A stretch of DNA of 46,134 nt from Streptomyces poriferorum (GCF_019399235.1 NZ_JAELVH010000024.1:1-46134), one strand, 5' to 3'; positions 33,062-41,242 are shown, numbered from the stretch's first letter. Notes: a model not told the origin generated them from the sequence alone. A program made the numbers and translations.

Positions 33062-35350
33062 TTAACGCAGCCCGGTGTCCAGCGCGCTCATCAGCGTGCC
33101 CTGCGGGGTGTCCCCCGACATCTCCCAGACCATGACGCCCAGCAGGCCCTTTTCCTTCACATAGGCCGTCTTCCTGCCGATGGACCAGGTGTCATCGAAC
33201 GACCACCAGTGGTTGCCGTTGTATCCGTAGGTCGATACGGACTGTTCGTCGTGGCGCACGGTCATCGTGGGGTACGCGCCGATCAGGTTGGAGTAGCCCC
33301 GGGTGCCGGCCTCCTCGGCGAACTGGCCGGGGGCCGCGCCGCCCGCGGGCTGCCATTCGCCGGCCGCTCCGCCGTCGGTGACGTTCTGCCAGCCGCGGCC
33401 GTAGAACGGGATGCCGAGGGTCAGTTTGCGGGGTTCGACGCCCGCGTCGGTGTACGCCTTGATGGCGGCGTCCGCGCTGAAGTGGAAGTCGTACGGGTCC
33501 TGGTCGTCGGTGTAGAGGTTGGCCTGGTGGCCCGCGCGGTTCGGCTCCCAGGAGTTGTCGCTGCCCGAGCCGTGGAAGTCGTAGCCCTGGACGTTGGCCA
33601 CGTCGAGGGAGTCGAACACCTTGGACAGGTCCCAGCCCTCGTCGATCTTCTGCGGGTCGGCGGGGGTGAACGCGGTCAGGAGCCGGTGACCGCCGCCCAG
33701 GGCGTCCAGTTGCTTGCGGAACTCGGCGAGCAGCAGGGTGAGGTTGCCCTTGTCCTGCGGCGCGTAGTGGTTGCCGGGGTGTCCGGTGCCGGTGCCGGGC
33801 CACTCCCAGTCGATGTCGAAGCCGTCGAAGATGCCGGCCGCGGTGCCGGGGCCGCCCGCACCGTTGTACTCGGGCAGGTTGCCCTTGATGTACATGTCGA
33901 TGCAGGAGGAGACGAACTTCTTGCGCGCCGCGTCGGTGGCGGCGACGTCGGAGAAGTACTTCGAGTAGGTCCAGCCGCCGAGCGAGACCACGATCTTGAG
34001 GTCCGGGTGGAGCTTCTTCAGCTTCTTCAACTGATTGAAGTTGCCCCGCAGTTTGCCCCAGCCGTCGTCCGCGACCCCGTCCACGGACTGGGCGGCCCCG
34101 AACGGGCGGGCGTAGTCGGCGTCCGCGTCACCGGCTCCGGTGCCCTGTTCGGGGTCCTGGGGGTCGGCGGTGGTTCCCTTCGTGACTCCGTTGAGGCAGG
34201 TGAGGTTGTTCGGGTCGATGTTGGCGAAGGCGTAGTTGACGATGTCGAGCTTCCCGGCGGCGCCGGAGTCGTGGAGGTTCTTCACGAAGTACTGGCGGCC
34301 GTAGATCCCCCACTGGACGAAGTAGCCGACCTTCGCGTAGTTGCCGGCGCCCACGATGTCGTCGGTCTTCACGGTGAGGGTGTTGCTCGCGGGCGAGGCG
34401 TTGTCGGCCGCGTCACGGGCCTTGACCGTGAAGGTGTACGAGGTCGAGGGAGACAGGCCGCCGATGGTGGCGGTGGCCGTGCTGCCGGAGACCGTGGTGG
34501 CCAGGGCGGAGCCGCGGTAGATGTCGTACGCGGCGACCCGCTGGTTGTCCGTCGCGGCGGTCCAGGCCAGCGTGACGGACGAGGAGTCGGTCGCGGTGGC
34601 GCGCAGGGCGGCCGGGGCCGTCGGCGGGGAGGTGTCGGTGGCCGGGTCGACGGTGGTGACGGCCAGCGGAGCGCTCTCGGCGGAGACGTTCCCCCGGGTG
34701 TCCTTGGCCCGGACGGTGAAGGAGTAGGCGGTGGCGGGGGTGAGACCGCTGACCGTGGCGGAGGTCGTCGCCGTGGCCGATCCCATCACCTTGCCGCCGG
34801 CCAGGATGTCGTACGAGGCCACGGGGAAGTCCCCCGCGGTGGCGGCGGTCCAGGACAGTGAGGCGGTGCGGGCGGTCACGTCGGTCCGCTTGAGACCGCC
34901 GGGTGCGCCGGGCGGCGCGTCGGCGGACCCGTCGCACTTGTCTCCGTTGATCCGGCAGCCGGCCGGCGCGGTGATCGGGCCGGTGGCGACGAACCAGAAG
35001 CTGTACGGCTCGGTGGTGCTGTGCGCGGCGACCGTGCCGTTGTAGTGGGCGTTGACCGCGGTGATGTGGCTGCCCCGGGTGGTGACGGTGCCGTTGTACG
35101 AGGAGCTCATCGCGACCCCGGCGGGCAGGTCGAATTCCAGGCTCCAGCCGGTGACGGCCGCGTCGGTGTCGTTGCGCAGGACGTAGGTGCCCTTCCACCA
35201 CGGGCCGTTGTCGGCCGAGGTGAAGGTCGCCGTGAGCTTGCCCGCCGCGTGTGCGGGAGCGGCCTGGAGGGACAGCAGGGTGAGAAGGAGGGCGAGGACG
35301 GCGAGCAGTGCGGTCGCCGTCCTCCGTCTGAGGGGCATGTGCTCGAACAT
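33062..35350 (-). CDS. Secreted GH18 chitinase with CBM2 and two FnIII domains
   Basis: A 762-residue secreted chitinase that cleaves beta-1,4 bonds in chitin. In order: signal peptide 1-35 (ending APAHA), a CBM2-type cellulose/chitin-binding module (about 36-140, GPWWKGTYVLRNDTDAAVTG), two fibronectin type III domains (about 146-233 and 240-327) and a GH18 catalytic domain from about 335. The catalytic motif DGFDIDWEWP is complete, with proton donor Glu516. FVSSCIDMYIKG and VMVWEMSGDTPQG are typical of Streptomyces ChiC/ChiA-like enzymes. ATG at 35350 follows AGGGAGAACC. The promoter carries DasR-like repeats. It is secreted and probably processed into multiple forms. Confidence 0.96.
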   Translation of the reverse strand: MFEHMPLRRRTATALLAVLALLLTLLSLQAAPAHAAGKLTATFTSADNGPWWKGTYVLRNDTDAAVTGWSLEFDLPAGVAMSSSYNGTVTTRGSHITAVNAHYNGTVAAHSTTEPYSFWFVATGPITAPAGCRINGDKCDGSADAPPGAPGGLKRTDVTARTASLSWTAATAGDFPVASYDILAGGKVMGSATATTSATVSGLTPATAYSFTVRAKDTRGNVSAESAPLAVTTVDPATDTSPPTAPAALRATATDSSSVTLAWTAATDNQRVAAYDIYRGSALATTVSGSTATATIGGLSPSTSYTFTVKARDAADNASPASNTLTVKTDDIVGAGNYAKVGYFVQWGIYGRQYFVKNLHDSGAAGKLDIVNYAFANIDPNNLTCLNGVTKGTTADPQDPEQGTGAGDADADYARPFGAAQSVDGVADDGWGKLRGNFNQLKKLKKLHPDLKIVVSLGGWTYSKYFSDVAATDAARKKFVSSCIDMYIKGNLPEYNGAGGPGTAAGIFDGFDIDWEWPGTGTGHPGNHYAPQDKGNLTLLLAEFRKQLDALGGGHRLLTAFTPADPQKIDEGWDLSKVFDSLDVANVQGYDFHGSGSDNSWEPNRAGHQANLYTDDQDPYDFHFSADAAIKAYTDAGVEPRKLTLGIPFYGRGWQNVTDGGAAGEWQPAGGAAPGQFAEEAGTRGYSNLIGAYPTMTVRHDEQSVSTYGYNGNHWWSFDDTWSIGRKTAYVKEKGLLGVMVWEMSGDTPQGTLMSALDTGLR

Positions 35351-35427
35351 GGTTCTCCCTTGCGGCTGGGACCGGTGAGGCGGTCCTCGGGGGGAGCGGA
35401 TACATGTCGTTCCATGGAGCACAGGGG

Positions 35428-35456
35428 AAAGTAATTGGTCTGGACCAACTCGTCAA
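35428..35456 (-). promoter_or_regulatory. Chitinase promoter
   Basis: On the minus strand TTGACG (35451-35456), a 17-base spacer and TACTTT (35428-35433). The spacer holds the TGGTCTGGACCA palindrome and a second copy lies just upstream of the -35, the arrangement described for Streptomyces chitinase promoters. Confidence 0.65.
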
Positions 35457-35470
35457 TAGGTACAGACCAA
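35435..35470. promoter_or_regulatory. Two DasR-like (dre) repeats at the chitinase promoter
   Basis: GGTCTGGACCAA (35437-35448) lies within the near-palindrome TTGGTCTGGACCAA, and GGTACAGACCAA (35459-35470) repeats it at 9 of 12 positions. The first is one base off the TGGTCTAGACCA core of dre sites bound by DasR, the GntR regulator of N-acetylglucosamine metabolism and chitinases. The sites flank the -35 box. Confidence 0.7.
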
Positions 35471-35511
35471 TTAGCCTCTCGCCACCCTCTCCGCCTCCGG
35501 CGGAAAACTGC

Positions 35512-36489
35512 TCAGCCGCCGAGCACGACGGTGCGCGCCGCCGAGAAGTCGCCCCACTTCCCGTCGGGGAGCTTCGCGCGGATCTTCATCGAGTAGCGGG
35601 TGCCGCGCGGGTCGGTGACGGTGAGCCGGTAGCTCGCCCGGCCCGCGGGCGGCTCGCCGCCCCAGACGATCGTGGTGGTCAGCCGACCGTCCAGATACAG
35701 CTGGTAGGCGGGTATCTTCCCGCCCGTCTCCGGCTGCTTCCAGTCCAGGTCGACGGCGTACTCCTTGCCCTGGGCGCTGCTCGTGATCCGCAAATCCGTG
35801 GGGGCGGTACTGGCGGGTGCGCCGGGGGCTGTCGCCGTAGTGAGGTCGAAGGTGTTGCTGTCGGGCGACGAGGTGTCGGCCGCGTCGCGGGCGCGGACCG
35901 TGAAGGTGTAGACGGTGCCGGGGCGCAGCCCGGTCAGGCGGGCCGTGGTCTGCGCGCCGGGGACGCTGTGGATCCGGGAGCCCTCCTGGTAGATGTCGTA
36001 CGAGGTGACGCCGACATCGTCCGTGGAGCCGCCCCAGGACAGGGTCGCGGCCCTGCTGCCGTCGACCTTGCCGCGCAGTTTCACCGGCCTGGTGGGGGCC
36101 TCGTGGTCGGCGGGAGTGGGCGCGGGGGTGGTGACGGCCGCGGCGGCGCTCGGCGCGGAGAGGTTTCCGGCGGCGTCACGGGCACGGACGGTGAAGGTGT
36201 AGGCGGTGGAGGCGGTCAGCCCGTCCACGTCGATCATCACCTTCGCCGCCGGGACGGACTTGACCTTCCTGCCCTGACGGTAGACCTCGTAGCCGGTGAC
36301 GGCCCTGTCGTCGGTGGCGGGTTCCCACATCACATGGGCGGACGTGGCACTGCTCGCCTGGACGGTCACCCCGTGGGGCGCGGTCGGTTTCCGGGAGTCC
36401 GCCTCGGCCTCCGAGTCGCAGGCGGTGAGCGTGGCGAGGAGCAGGGCGGCAGAACAGGCCAACGCGGCAGTTGCGTGGGGGCGTTGCAC
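35512..36489 (-). CDS. Lipoprotein with fibronectin type III domains
   Basis: A 325-residue predicted lipoprotein: signal peptide ending in the lipobox LTAC, then three FnIII domains (about residues 35-125, 130-225 and 235-322, each with a GYEVYRQG/SYDIYQEG/AYQLYLDG strand). No catalytic domain is present. The FnIII domains resemble those of the neighbouring chitinase. A surface-bound adaptor that binds polysaccharide or holds enzymes at the cell wall is a reasonable inference. I chose GTG at 36489, with GGAAGG ahead; an ATG five codons upstream is the alternative. A DasR-like site lies in its promoter, so it is likely co-regulated with the chitinase. Confidence 0.85.
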   Translation of the reverse strand: MQRPHATAALACSAALLLATLTACDSEAEADSRKPTAPHGVTVQASSATSAHVMWEPATDDRAVTGYEVYRQGRKVKSVPAAKVMIDVDGLTASTAYTFTVRARDAAGNLSAPSAAAAVTTPAPTPADHEAPTRPVKLRGKVDGSRAATLSWGGSTDDVGVTSYDIYQEGSRIHSVPGAQTTARLTGLRPGTVYTFTVRARDAADTSSPDSNTFDLTTATAPGAPASTAPTDLRITSSAQGKEYAVDLDWKQPETGGKIPAYQLYLDGRLTTTIVWGGEPPAGRASYRLTVTDPRGTRYSMKIRAKLPDGKWGDFSAARTVVLGG

Positions 36490-36512
36490 GGTGGTGCCTT
36501 CCATCCGAAGCA

Positions 36513-36554
36513 ATGGTCCAGACCTGTATCGCATGGTGTGGGGGTCGCCGACAA
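36513..36554 (-). promoter_or_regulatory. Promoter and DasR-like site of the FnIII lipoprotein gene
   Basis: On the minus strand TTGTCG (36549-36554), 18 bases and GATACA (36525-36530) make a plausible promoter. AGGTCTGGACCA lies within 36513-36526 overlapping the -10, differing from the chitinase site at one base. Repression by DasR would block initiation. Confidence 0.55.
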
Positions 36555-36671
36555 GAGGACGGAGCGGAACGTTCCGCAATGTGCCGGTGTGCGCCGCACC
36601 GGTGTGGCACCACCTGGCCCTCGTGGCGCGCCGAGCGATGATTCCGTGGCGCTCGGGCAGTCTGCACAGGT

Positions 36672-37277
36672 ATGGATACGCAGACGAACTCCGCACCCCT
36701 CCTCGACCTCGGACCGGCGGCCCGGCAGATCACCGGAATGCTCACCGCCATCGACGACGCCCGGCTGTCCGGCCCGACCCCCTGCCCCGATGTCACCGTC
36801 GGCGCGATGCTGGCCCACGTGGAGGGGCTGGCCGTGGCGTTCCGGGATGCCGCGCGCAAGGAGCTGGGGGCCACCACCGACACGGCGCCCTCGGTGGAGT
36901 CGGGGGTCCTCGACGGCGGCTGGCGTTCCACCCTGCCCGCAGCGCTCGACGACATGGTGGCGGCCTGGCGCGCACCCGACGCCTGGCAGGGCATGACCCG
37001 GGCGGGCAGCGTGGACCTGCCGGGCGAGGTGGCCGGCATGGTCGCGCTCAACGAGCTGGTGCTGCACGGCTGGGACCTGGCTAGGTCGACCGGGCAGTCG
37101 TACGGGGCCGAGGAGGCGCATCTGCGCAACACGCTGGCGCTGCTTGCCGACGTGGGCGACAACCCGCCGGCCGACTCCCCGTTCGGGCCGCCGGTCCCCG
37201 TCCCGGACGACGCGCCGCTGCTGGACCGGGCGGTCGCCCGCAGCGGCCGGCGCCCGGACTGGCTGCCGGAGAGCTGA
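36672..37277 (+). CDS. TIGR03086 family protein (maleylpyruvate isomerase-like fold)
   Basis: A 201-residue protein of the actinobacterial TIGR03086 family, related to mycothiol-dependent maleylpyruvate isomerase and the DinB fold. Features are the opening LGPAARQITGMLTAIDDARL, the PTPCPDVTVGAMLAHVEGLA segment with a possible metal-ligand His, and NELVLHGWDLARSTGQ near residue 130. It may use mycothiol or bind a metal, but the reaction is unknown. It starts 180 bases from the divergent FnIII lipoprotein gene, and it converges with the hydrolase. ATG at 36672 is the natural start. Confidence 0.85.
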   Translation: MDTQTNSAPLLDLGPAARQITGMLTAIDDARLSGPTPCPDVTVGAMLAHVEGLAVAFRDAARKELGATTDTAPSVESGVLDGGWRSTLPAALDDMVAAWRAPDAWQGMTRAGSVDLPGEVAGMVALNELVLHGWDLARSTGQSYGAEEAHLRNTLALLADVGDNPPADSPFGPPVPVPDDAPLLDRAVARSGRRPDWLPES

Positions 37278-37288
37278 GGGCCACCGCG

Positions 37289-37972
37289 TCAGCTGGTGAA
37301 GAACTCCGTGATCTGCTGGGCGACCTGGTCGGCGTGGACCTCGTGGAGCCGGTGGCCGCCGCCGATCGTGAGGAGGTGGCAGTCGGGAATCAGCGAGGCC
37401 ATGTCCTGGAGCCGGGCCTGCGGCATGGTGCTGGCCGGGCCGCCGGCGAGCATCAGCGTCGGGGCCACGATCTCACCGAGCCCCTCGGCCCAGGCCGGGT
37501 CGGGGTCGGCCAGCTGGGTGCGTACGGCTCCGAGCACGGCCTCGTCGTAGTCGACCGGCCCTGCGGGCGGCACGTCGGGGCCCGCCGCTCCGGGGAACGG
37601 CGGCGGGGTCTCCACCAGCACCAGCCGCTCCACCCGGTCCGCATGCGTCTGGGCGAAGAGATGGGCGACGACGCCTCCCATGCCGTGGCCGACGAGGCCG
37701 ACGCGGTCGAGCTCGCAGGCGTCGAGAAAGCCGAAGAGGTCGTCGAGCATGAGCTCGAAGTCGTACTCGTCGGGCCAGTCGCTTTCGCCGTGGCCCCGCA
37801 GGTCGAGGGCGTACACCCGCCATTCCTGACCGAGCAGACTCCCGGCCGCCTCCCAGCTCGCGGCGGAATCGCCGAGGCCGTGCAGCAGCACGACGGGCGA
37901 GCCGAACGGGTCGCCCCAGGTCCGGTACGCCATTCGTACATCGCCGACATCCACAACAGACTGATCATCCAT
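37289..37972 (-). CDS. Alpha/beta hydrolase
   Basis: A 227-residue alpha/beta-fold hydrolase. The oxyanion region is VVLLHGLGDSAASWE, followed by ALDLRGHGESDWPDEYDF. The expected nucleophile elbow GxSxG reads GHGMGG (VGLVGHGMGGVVAHLF), so the usual serine is replaced by glycine and the classical nucleophile is missing. A C-terminal His (GGGHRLHEVH) is present. Proteins with this change may be inactive or use another mechanism. ATG at 37972 is the only one supported by the N-terminus (MDDQSVVDVGDVRMAYRTWG). The same frame remains open through the TnpB remnant upstream. The TnpB element starts at most a few tens of bases from the start codon. Confidence 0.82.
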   Translation of the reverse strand: MDDQSVVDVGDVRMAYRTWGDPFGSPVVLLHGLGDSAASWEAAGSLLGQEWRVYALDLRGHGESDWPDEYDFELMLDDLFGFLDACELDRVGLVGHGMGGVVAHLFAQTHADRVERLVLVETPPPFPGAAGPDVPPAGPVDYDEAVLGAVRTQLADPDPAWAEGLGEIVAPTLMLAGGPASTMPQARLQDMASLIPDCHLLTIGGGHRLHEVHADQVAQQITEFFTS

Positions 37973-37988
37973 ACCGTTCCTATTCAGT

Positions 37989-38021
37989 GAGCAGGAGTGA
38001 ATCTTGGACCCATTCTTGCTC
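37989..38021. other. Imperfect hairpin at the element's right end
   Basis: GAGCAGGAGTG (37989-37999) and CATTCTTGCTC (38011-38021) form an 11-pair stem on the plus strand with two G-T pairs, around an 11-base loop. IS200/IS605 elements carry subterminal hairpins, and the omega RNA of TnpB ends at the right end, so this may mark that end. Confidence 0.4.
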
Positions 38022-39618
38022 GCCGCGGACATCCCGAACGGTTTGGGTGTCCTGGTCGCCCGCGTTCTCGCCGTGTCCGGTGGCACGGATCGTGTCCGTG
38101 GTCCGGGGATGCGGGGGCGGGGTTCCTCACGCCCAGGGGCACGCCGGTCGGTCTGGAGGGTCCGATGCCCGTGTACATCGCTCTGGTGTGCGCGGGGCGG
38201 TGCCGTCCGTCGCCGGATCGGGTGTCCGAGGGCGCGTCGCCCGATCGCGATACCGGCGGCATCGTGACGGGACATTCTGCGGCGGGGTGTGGTCAGTGGC
38301 TTTTGCCAGTGCTGACCGCCCCACATTGAGGTATAGGCGGGGTCGACCGCGATGATGGCCAGGCCGTGTTCGGCGGCCATGGAGACGAGGCGGGCCTTGA
38401 ACTTCCCGGTGGGGATGCCGGAGATCAGCTGCCGGAAGCGTTTCCTGCGGCCGTGCTTCTCCCTGGTCTTCTCCGCACCGAAGTCGAGGTCCTCGATGGC
38501 GATCGCCGCGACACGGGTCTGTTTGGCCCAGTGCAGGAGGCGGGTGAGGGCGTGGCGGAGTTGCGCGTCACGGCGGTGGGCGGTGCCCGTGAGGTCGTAG
38601 ACGAAGCGGTGAGGTTCGCCGACGGGGTTGCCGTGGGGGTCGAGGCGATAGGCGGCGAAGTGGTCGGCGTTGGTGTCGACACCGATCACACCTTGGGCCA
38701 GGGCCGTTTCCAGGGGGATGGCGGGCACGGTGGGGCGTTTCCAGGAGGCGGTCAGGTACCAGCGCCCACGCGTGGTGTCGTGGTTGATGCGGTAGGCAAC
38801 GGCCCAGTTCGCCTCGATACGGTCAGCCCACTCCACACCCCGGTGCGCGAACGCCACGGTGGAGGTGAGGGTGTAGCGGCCGTGCTTGGCGTTGGCCAGG
38901 TAGGCGAGCGGAGCGGGCAGCTTGATGCTGACCTGGCCGTCTGGGGTGACGCGGATCGTCTCGTTCCCGTACCGCTTGCCCGACTCACCGTCCGCTGCCA
39001 GGAACCAGCGCTCCGCCTCCCACCACTCACGCCACCGGCCTTCGGTGAGCCCGGCCTCGGCGAGGTGGTGGCGGGTGTTGAGCATCCGTTTCCCGCCCCG
39101 CACCACCCGCACCCGCTCCGCCTGCCAGTCCGCCACCGCGGCGGCGTGGCGGGCTTCCAGGGCTTTGAGGCGGCGGGACTTGTGGAACCACTCACCCCGG
39201 GACCGGTAACCACCGGGGCTGCGTTCGGTGCCCCTCGCTCCGATGGGGAGCGACAGGCGGTGCCGTAGCACCTTGATGCCGGCTTCAAGGCTGCGGATGT
39301 GTGCGGCCTGGCAGCGTCGGGCGAGTGCCCACTGATCATGCGTCGCCTTCGTGATCGCCCCGGCGATTCTGGACGACGACTCCTTCGTCAGCTCCCGCTT
39401 CCGCGTGGCCCAGGTGTCAGCACCATGGTTCGGGCCGTCCGCGCACCGGGCCTTCAGGTCCTGGGAGGCCAGCGCACCCTGATGGGCCCCACAACCCTCA
39501 GCACGTGCTCGTCCCGCAGGCTGAGGTGCTTGAGACGGTCCCGCACCGCCACCCCCGAAGGGCCCGGGGCCACGAACGGCACCGCCAACTCCCGTACACC
39601 AGCCAATGATGACCACAC
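38022..39618 (-). pseudogene. TnpB-like RNA-guided nuclease homologue, frameshifted, no zinc ribbon
   Basis: A TnpB-family protein in two frames. The N-terminal part (VWSSLAGVRELAVPFVAPGP, VRDRLKHLSLRDEHVLRVVG) is in one frame to about 39490; from there GAHQGALASQDLKARCADG continues in the next frame. A GGGG/CCC run at 39484-39490 is where one base is missing. The RuvC-like triad is intact: Asp in GVIGVDTNADHFAAYRL, Glu in IAIEDLDFG and Asp in RHDAAGIAIGRR (codon 38261-38263). The four-cysteine zinc ribbon found in most TnpBs is replaced by DPAYTSMWGGQHWQKPL. C-terminally the frame runs on without a stop, so the true end is unclear. Confidence 0.7.
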
Positions 39619-39845
39619 CCCCAACCCGCAACCGCCGAGCAACCCGTCGCCCGGCACAACGAGCCACCACGACCAAGGTCACCCATTCGGCGCTAGAACT
39701 CTCGTTCCCGCCCTCACTCACCGCACCATCGGACTCACCCCATACGCCAACGCACTTGTGCACACTCAACCGACACCAGCTCACAGCCCCTGACGCTACA
39801 GCCGAGTAAGTAAAGATCATCCCCACGGCCTGGCAGGCTGGAAAG

Positions 39846-40694
39846 GTGAAGCTCACCGCGCGTTCCCCCGTCGTCACCTCCGTCGCTCTCGCCCTGGCCG
39901 CCGCCCTGCTGTCCGGGTGTACGGGGGCGGGTACCGGCAGCGCCTCGGGCAAGGGGGGCACGGGTCCCGGACTGGACGATCCGGCGAAGAAGGACATCGC
40001 CATGCAACTGGTCTCCAGCGCGGAGAACTCGACCCTCGACTGGAAAGCGCAGTACGGCTACATCCAGGACATCGGTGACGGCCGCGGGTACACGGCCGGC
40101 ATCATCGGATTCTGCTCCGGCACCGGCGACATGCTCCGGGTGGTCGAGCGGTACGCGAAGGCGCGGCCCGGAAATCCGCTGGAGCGGTTCCTGCCCGCCC
40201 TGCGCGGGGTGGTGGGGAGCGACGCGCACACGGGACTCGGCCGTCCGTTCACCGAGGCGTGGTCGAAGGCCGCGGATGACGCGGCGTTCCGTGCGGCCCA
40301 GGACACCGAGCGGGACCGGGGGTACTTCGAGCCCGCGGTCGCACAGGCGAAGAAGGACGGGCTGGGCACGCTCGGGCAGTTCATCTACTACGACGCCTAT
40401 GTGATGCACGGGGCGGGCGACGCGGAGGGCACGGTCGGCTTCCGTACGATGCGCCGCCAGGCACTCGCCGAGGACCGGCCCCCGGCACGGGGCGGCGACG
40501 AGGGCACGTACCTCGACGCCTTCCTCGACGCGCGCGTCGAGGCGATCGGCAAGGAGCCCTCGCACAGCGACACCAGCCGGGTCGAGACGGCACAGCGCGT
40601 CTTCGTGCGCGAGGGGAATTTCGGCCTGGAGACACCGCTGCGGTGGACGGTGTACGGCGACAGCTATCTGATCAAGAGGCCGGACGCTTCGTAA
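39846..40694 (+). CDS. GH46 chitosanase, lipoprotein form
   Basis: A 282-residue family GH46 endo-chitosanase that cleaves beta-1,4-linked glucosamine polymers by inversion. Catalytic residues match those of the Streptomyces N174 enzyme (E22/D40): here Glu60 in SSAENSTLDWKAQY and Asp78 in IQDIGDGRGY. Unlike usual secreted chitosanases, the signal peptide ends in a lipobox LLSGC (Cys25), so the enzyme is predicted to be surface-anchored. The start is GTG 39846 after GGAAAG. The promoter side is close to the TnpB element. A second chitosanase follows after one small gene, and its 5' coding part shares a 56-base identical block with this one. Confidence 0.95.
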   Translation: MKLTARSPVVTSVALALAAALLSGCTGAGTGSASGKGGTGPGLDDPAKKDIAMQLVSSAENSTLDWKAQYGYIQDIGDGRGYTAGIIGFCSGTGDMLRVVERYAKARPGNPLERFLPALRGVVGSDAHTGLGRPFTEAWSKAADDAAFRAAQDTERDRGYFEPAVAQAKKDGLGTLGQFIYYDAYVMHGAGDAEGTVGFRTMRRQALAEDRPPARGGDEGTYLDAFLDARVEAIGKEPSHSDTSRVETAQRVFVREGNFGLETPLRWTVYGDSYLIKRPDAS

Positions 40695-40882
40695 ACCCAA
40701 GATCGACAGGCGCGCGAAGCGTTGGCCGAGCGACCCGTGTGCGCCGGTGCGCATGGCATGTGACCTGCACTTTCACTCCATCAGGGAAGGCTTCATCCGC
40801 CCGTGTCCCGGTGGCCGGCCGGCCCGTTGAGGCGGGCGGACGGTCCACGCGCCGTGGGCCGGATCACTGAGGAGTTCGCGAC

Positions 40883-41191
40883 ATGATGAAGAAGATTCTG
40901 CTGGGCGCGGCCATGCTGACCGCCGGTCTGGGACTGGCCGTCTCGCCCGCCGCCCAGGCCACCCCGAGCACGACCGCCGCGCACAGCAAGGCGGCACCGG
41001 CCCAGGTCTGCACGGTCAACGACAACGGGGTGAACTTCCGTGGCGGTCCGGGGACGGACTACCCGGTGCTGGGTCAGGTGAACCGGGGCCAGAACCTCGA
41101 CTACCGCGGCCAGCAGGGCAACTGGGTGATGGGCGACCTGTGGGGCGGTCCCACCGGCGTCTGGATCCACGTGGCCTACCTGGACTGCTGA
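40883..41191 (+). CDS. Small secreted SH3b-domain protein
   Basis: A 102-residue secreted protein: signal peptide about 1-26 (KKILLGAAMLTAGLGLAVSP, cut after AQA), then a bacterial SH3 domain (VNFRGGPGTDYPVLGQVNRG, GVWIHVAYLDC). Two cysteines (after AQV and at the C-terminus) could form a disulfide. SH3b domains bind peptidoglycan or other wall polymers. It lies between two chitosanases in the same direction, so a wall- or substrate-binding helper is possible. ATG 40883 has GAGGAG ahead; ATG 40886 is an equal alternative. It ends at a terminator. The 188 bases upstream hold no gene. Confidence 0.82.
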   Translation: MMKKILLGAAMLTAGLGLAVSPAAQATPSTTAAHSKAAPAQVCTVNDNGVNFRGGPGTDYPVLGQVNRGQNLDYRGQQGNWVMGDLWGGPTGVWIHVAYLDC

Positions 41192-41204
41192 CCCGGCACT
41201 TCAC

Positions 41205-41242
41205 AGCCCCGCACCGGCCGCCCTCGCGCCCGGTGCGGGGCT
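41205..41242 (+). terminator. Terminator after the SH3b gene
   Basis: AGCCCCGCACCGG (41205-41217) pairs perfectly with CCGGTGCGGGGCT (41230-41242), loop of 12 bases, followed by TTT. It separates the small gene from the second chitosanase promoter. Confidence 0.75.

Larger units (their letters stand above)
37981..39830 (-). mobile_element. TnpB-only IS605/IS1341-type element remnant
   Basis: Approximate extent of a transposable element whose only recognisable gene is a TnpB homologue on the minus strand; no tnpA (Y1 transposase) is present. The right boundary is placed near the hairpin at 37989-38021, next to the hydrolase start. The left boundary is near the AT-richer GAGTAAGTAAAGATCAT ahead of the chitosanase. 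No target duplication or terminal repeat was identified, so the ends are estimates. Confidence 0.5.

Noticed and set aside
34026..34039. TTCAACTGATTGAA palindrome resembling the AllR site
   Set aside because: It lies deep within the chitinase coding region, has a different spacer, and encodes ordinary chitinase residues (FNQLKK).
33209..34861. 550-codon plus-strand frame inside the chitinase
   Set aside because: Antisense of the GH18 and FnIII coding sequence, with Val/Gly-rich composition typical of high-GC shadow frames.
37984..38355. Several overlapping short frames in the 37.98-38.36 kb segment
   Set aside because: All are low-complexity Arg/Pro/Gly frames on both strands. The segment is better explained as the 3' part of the TnpB element.
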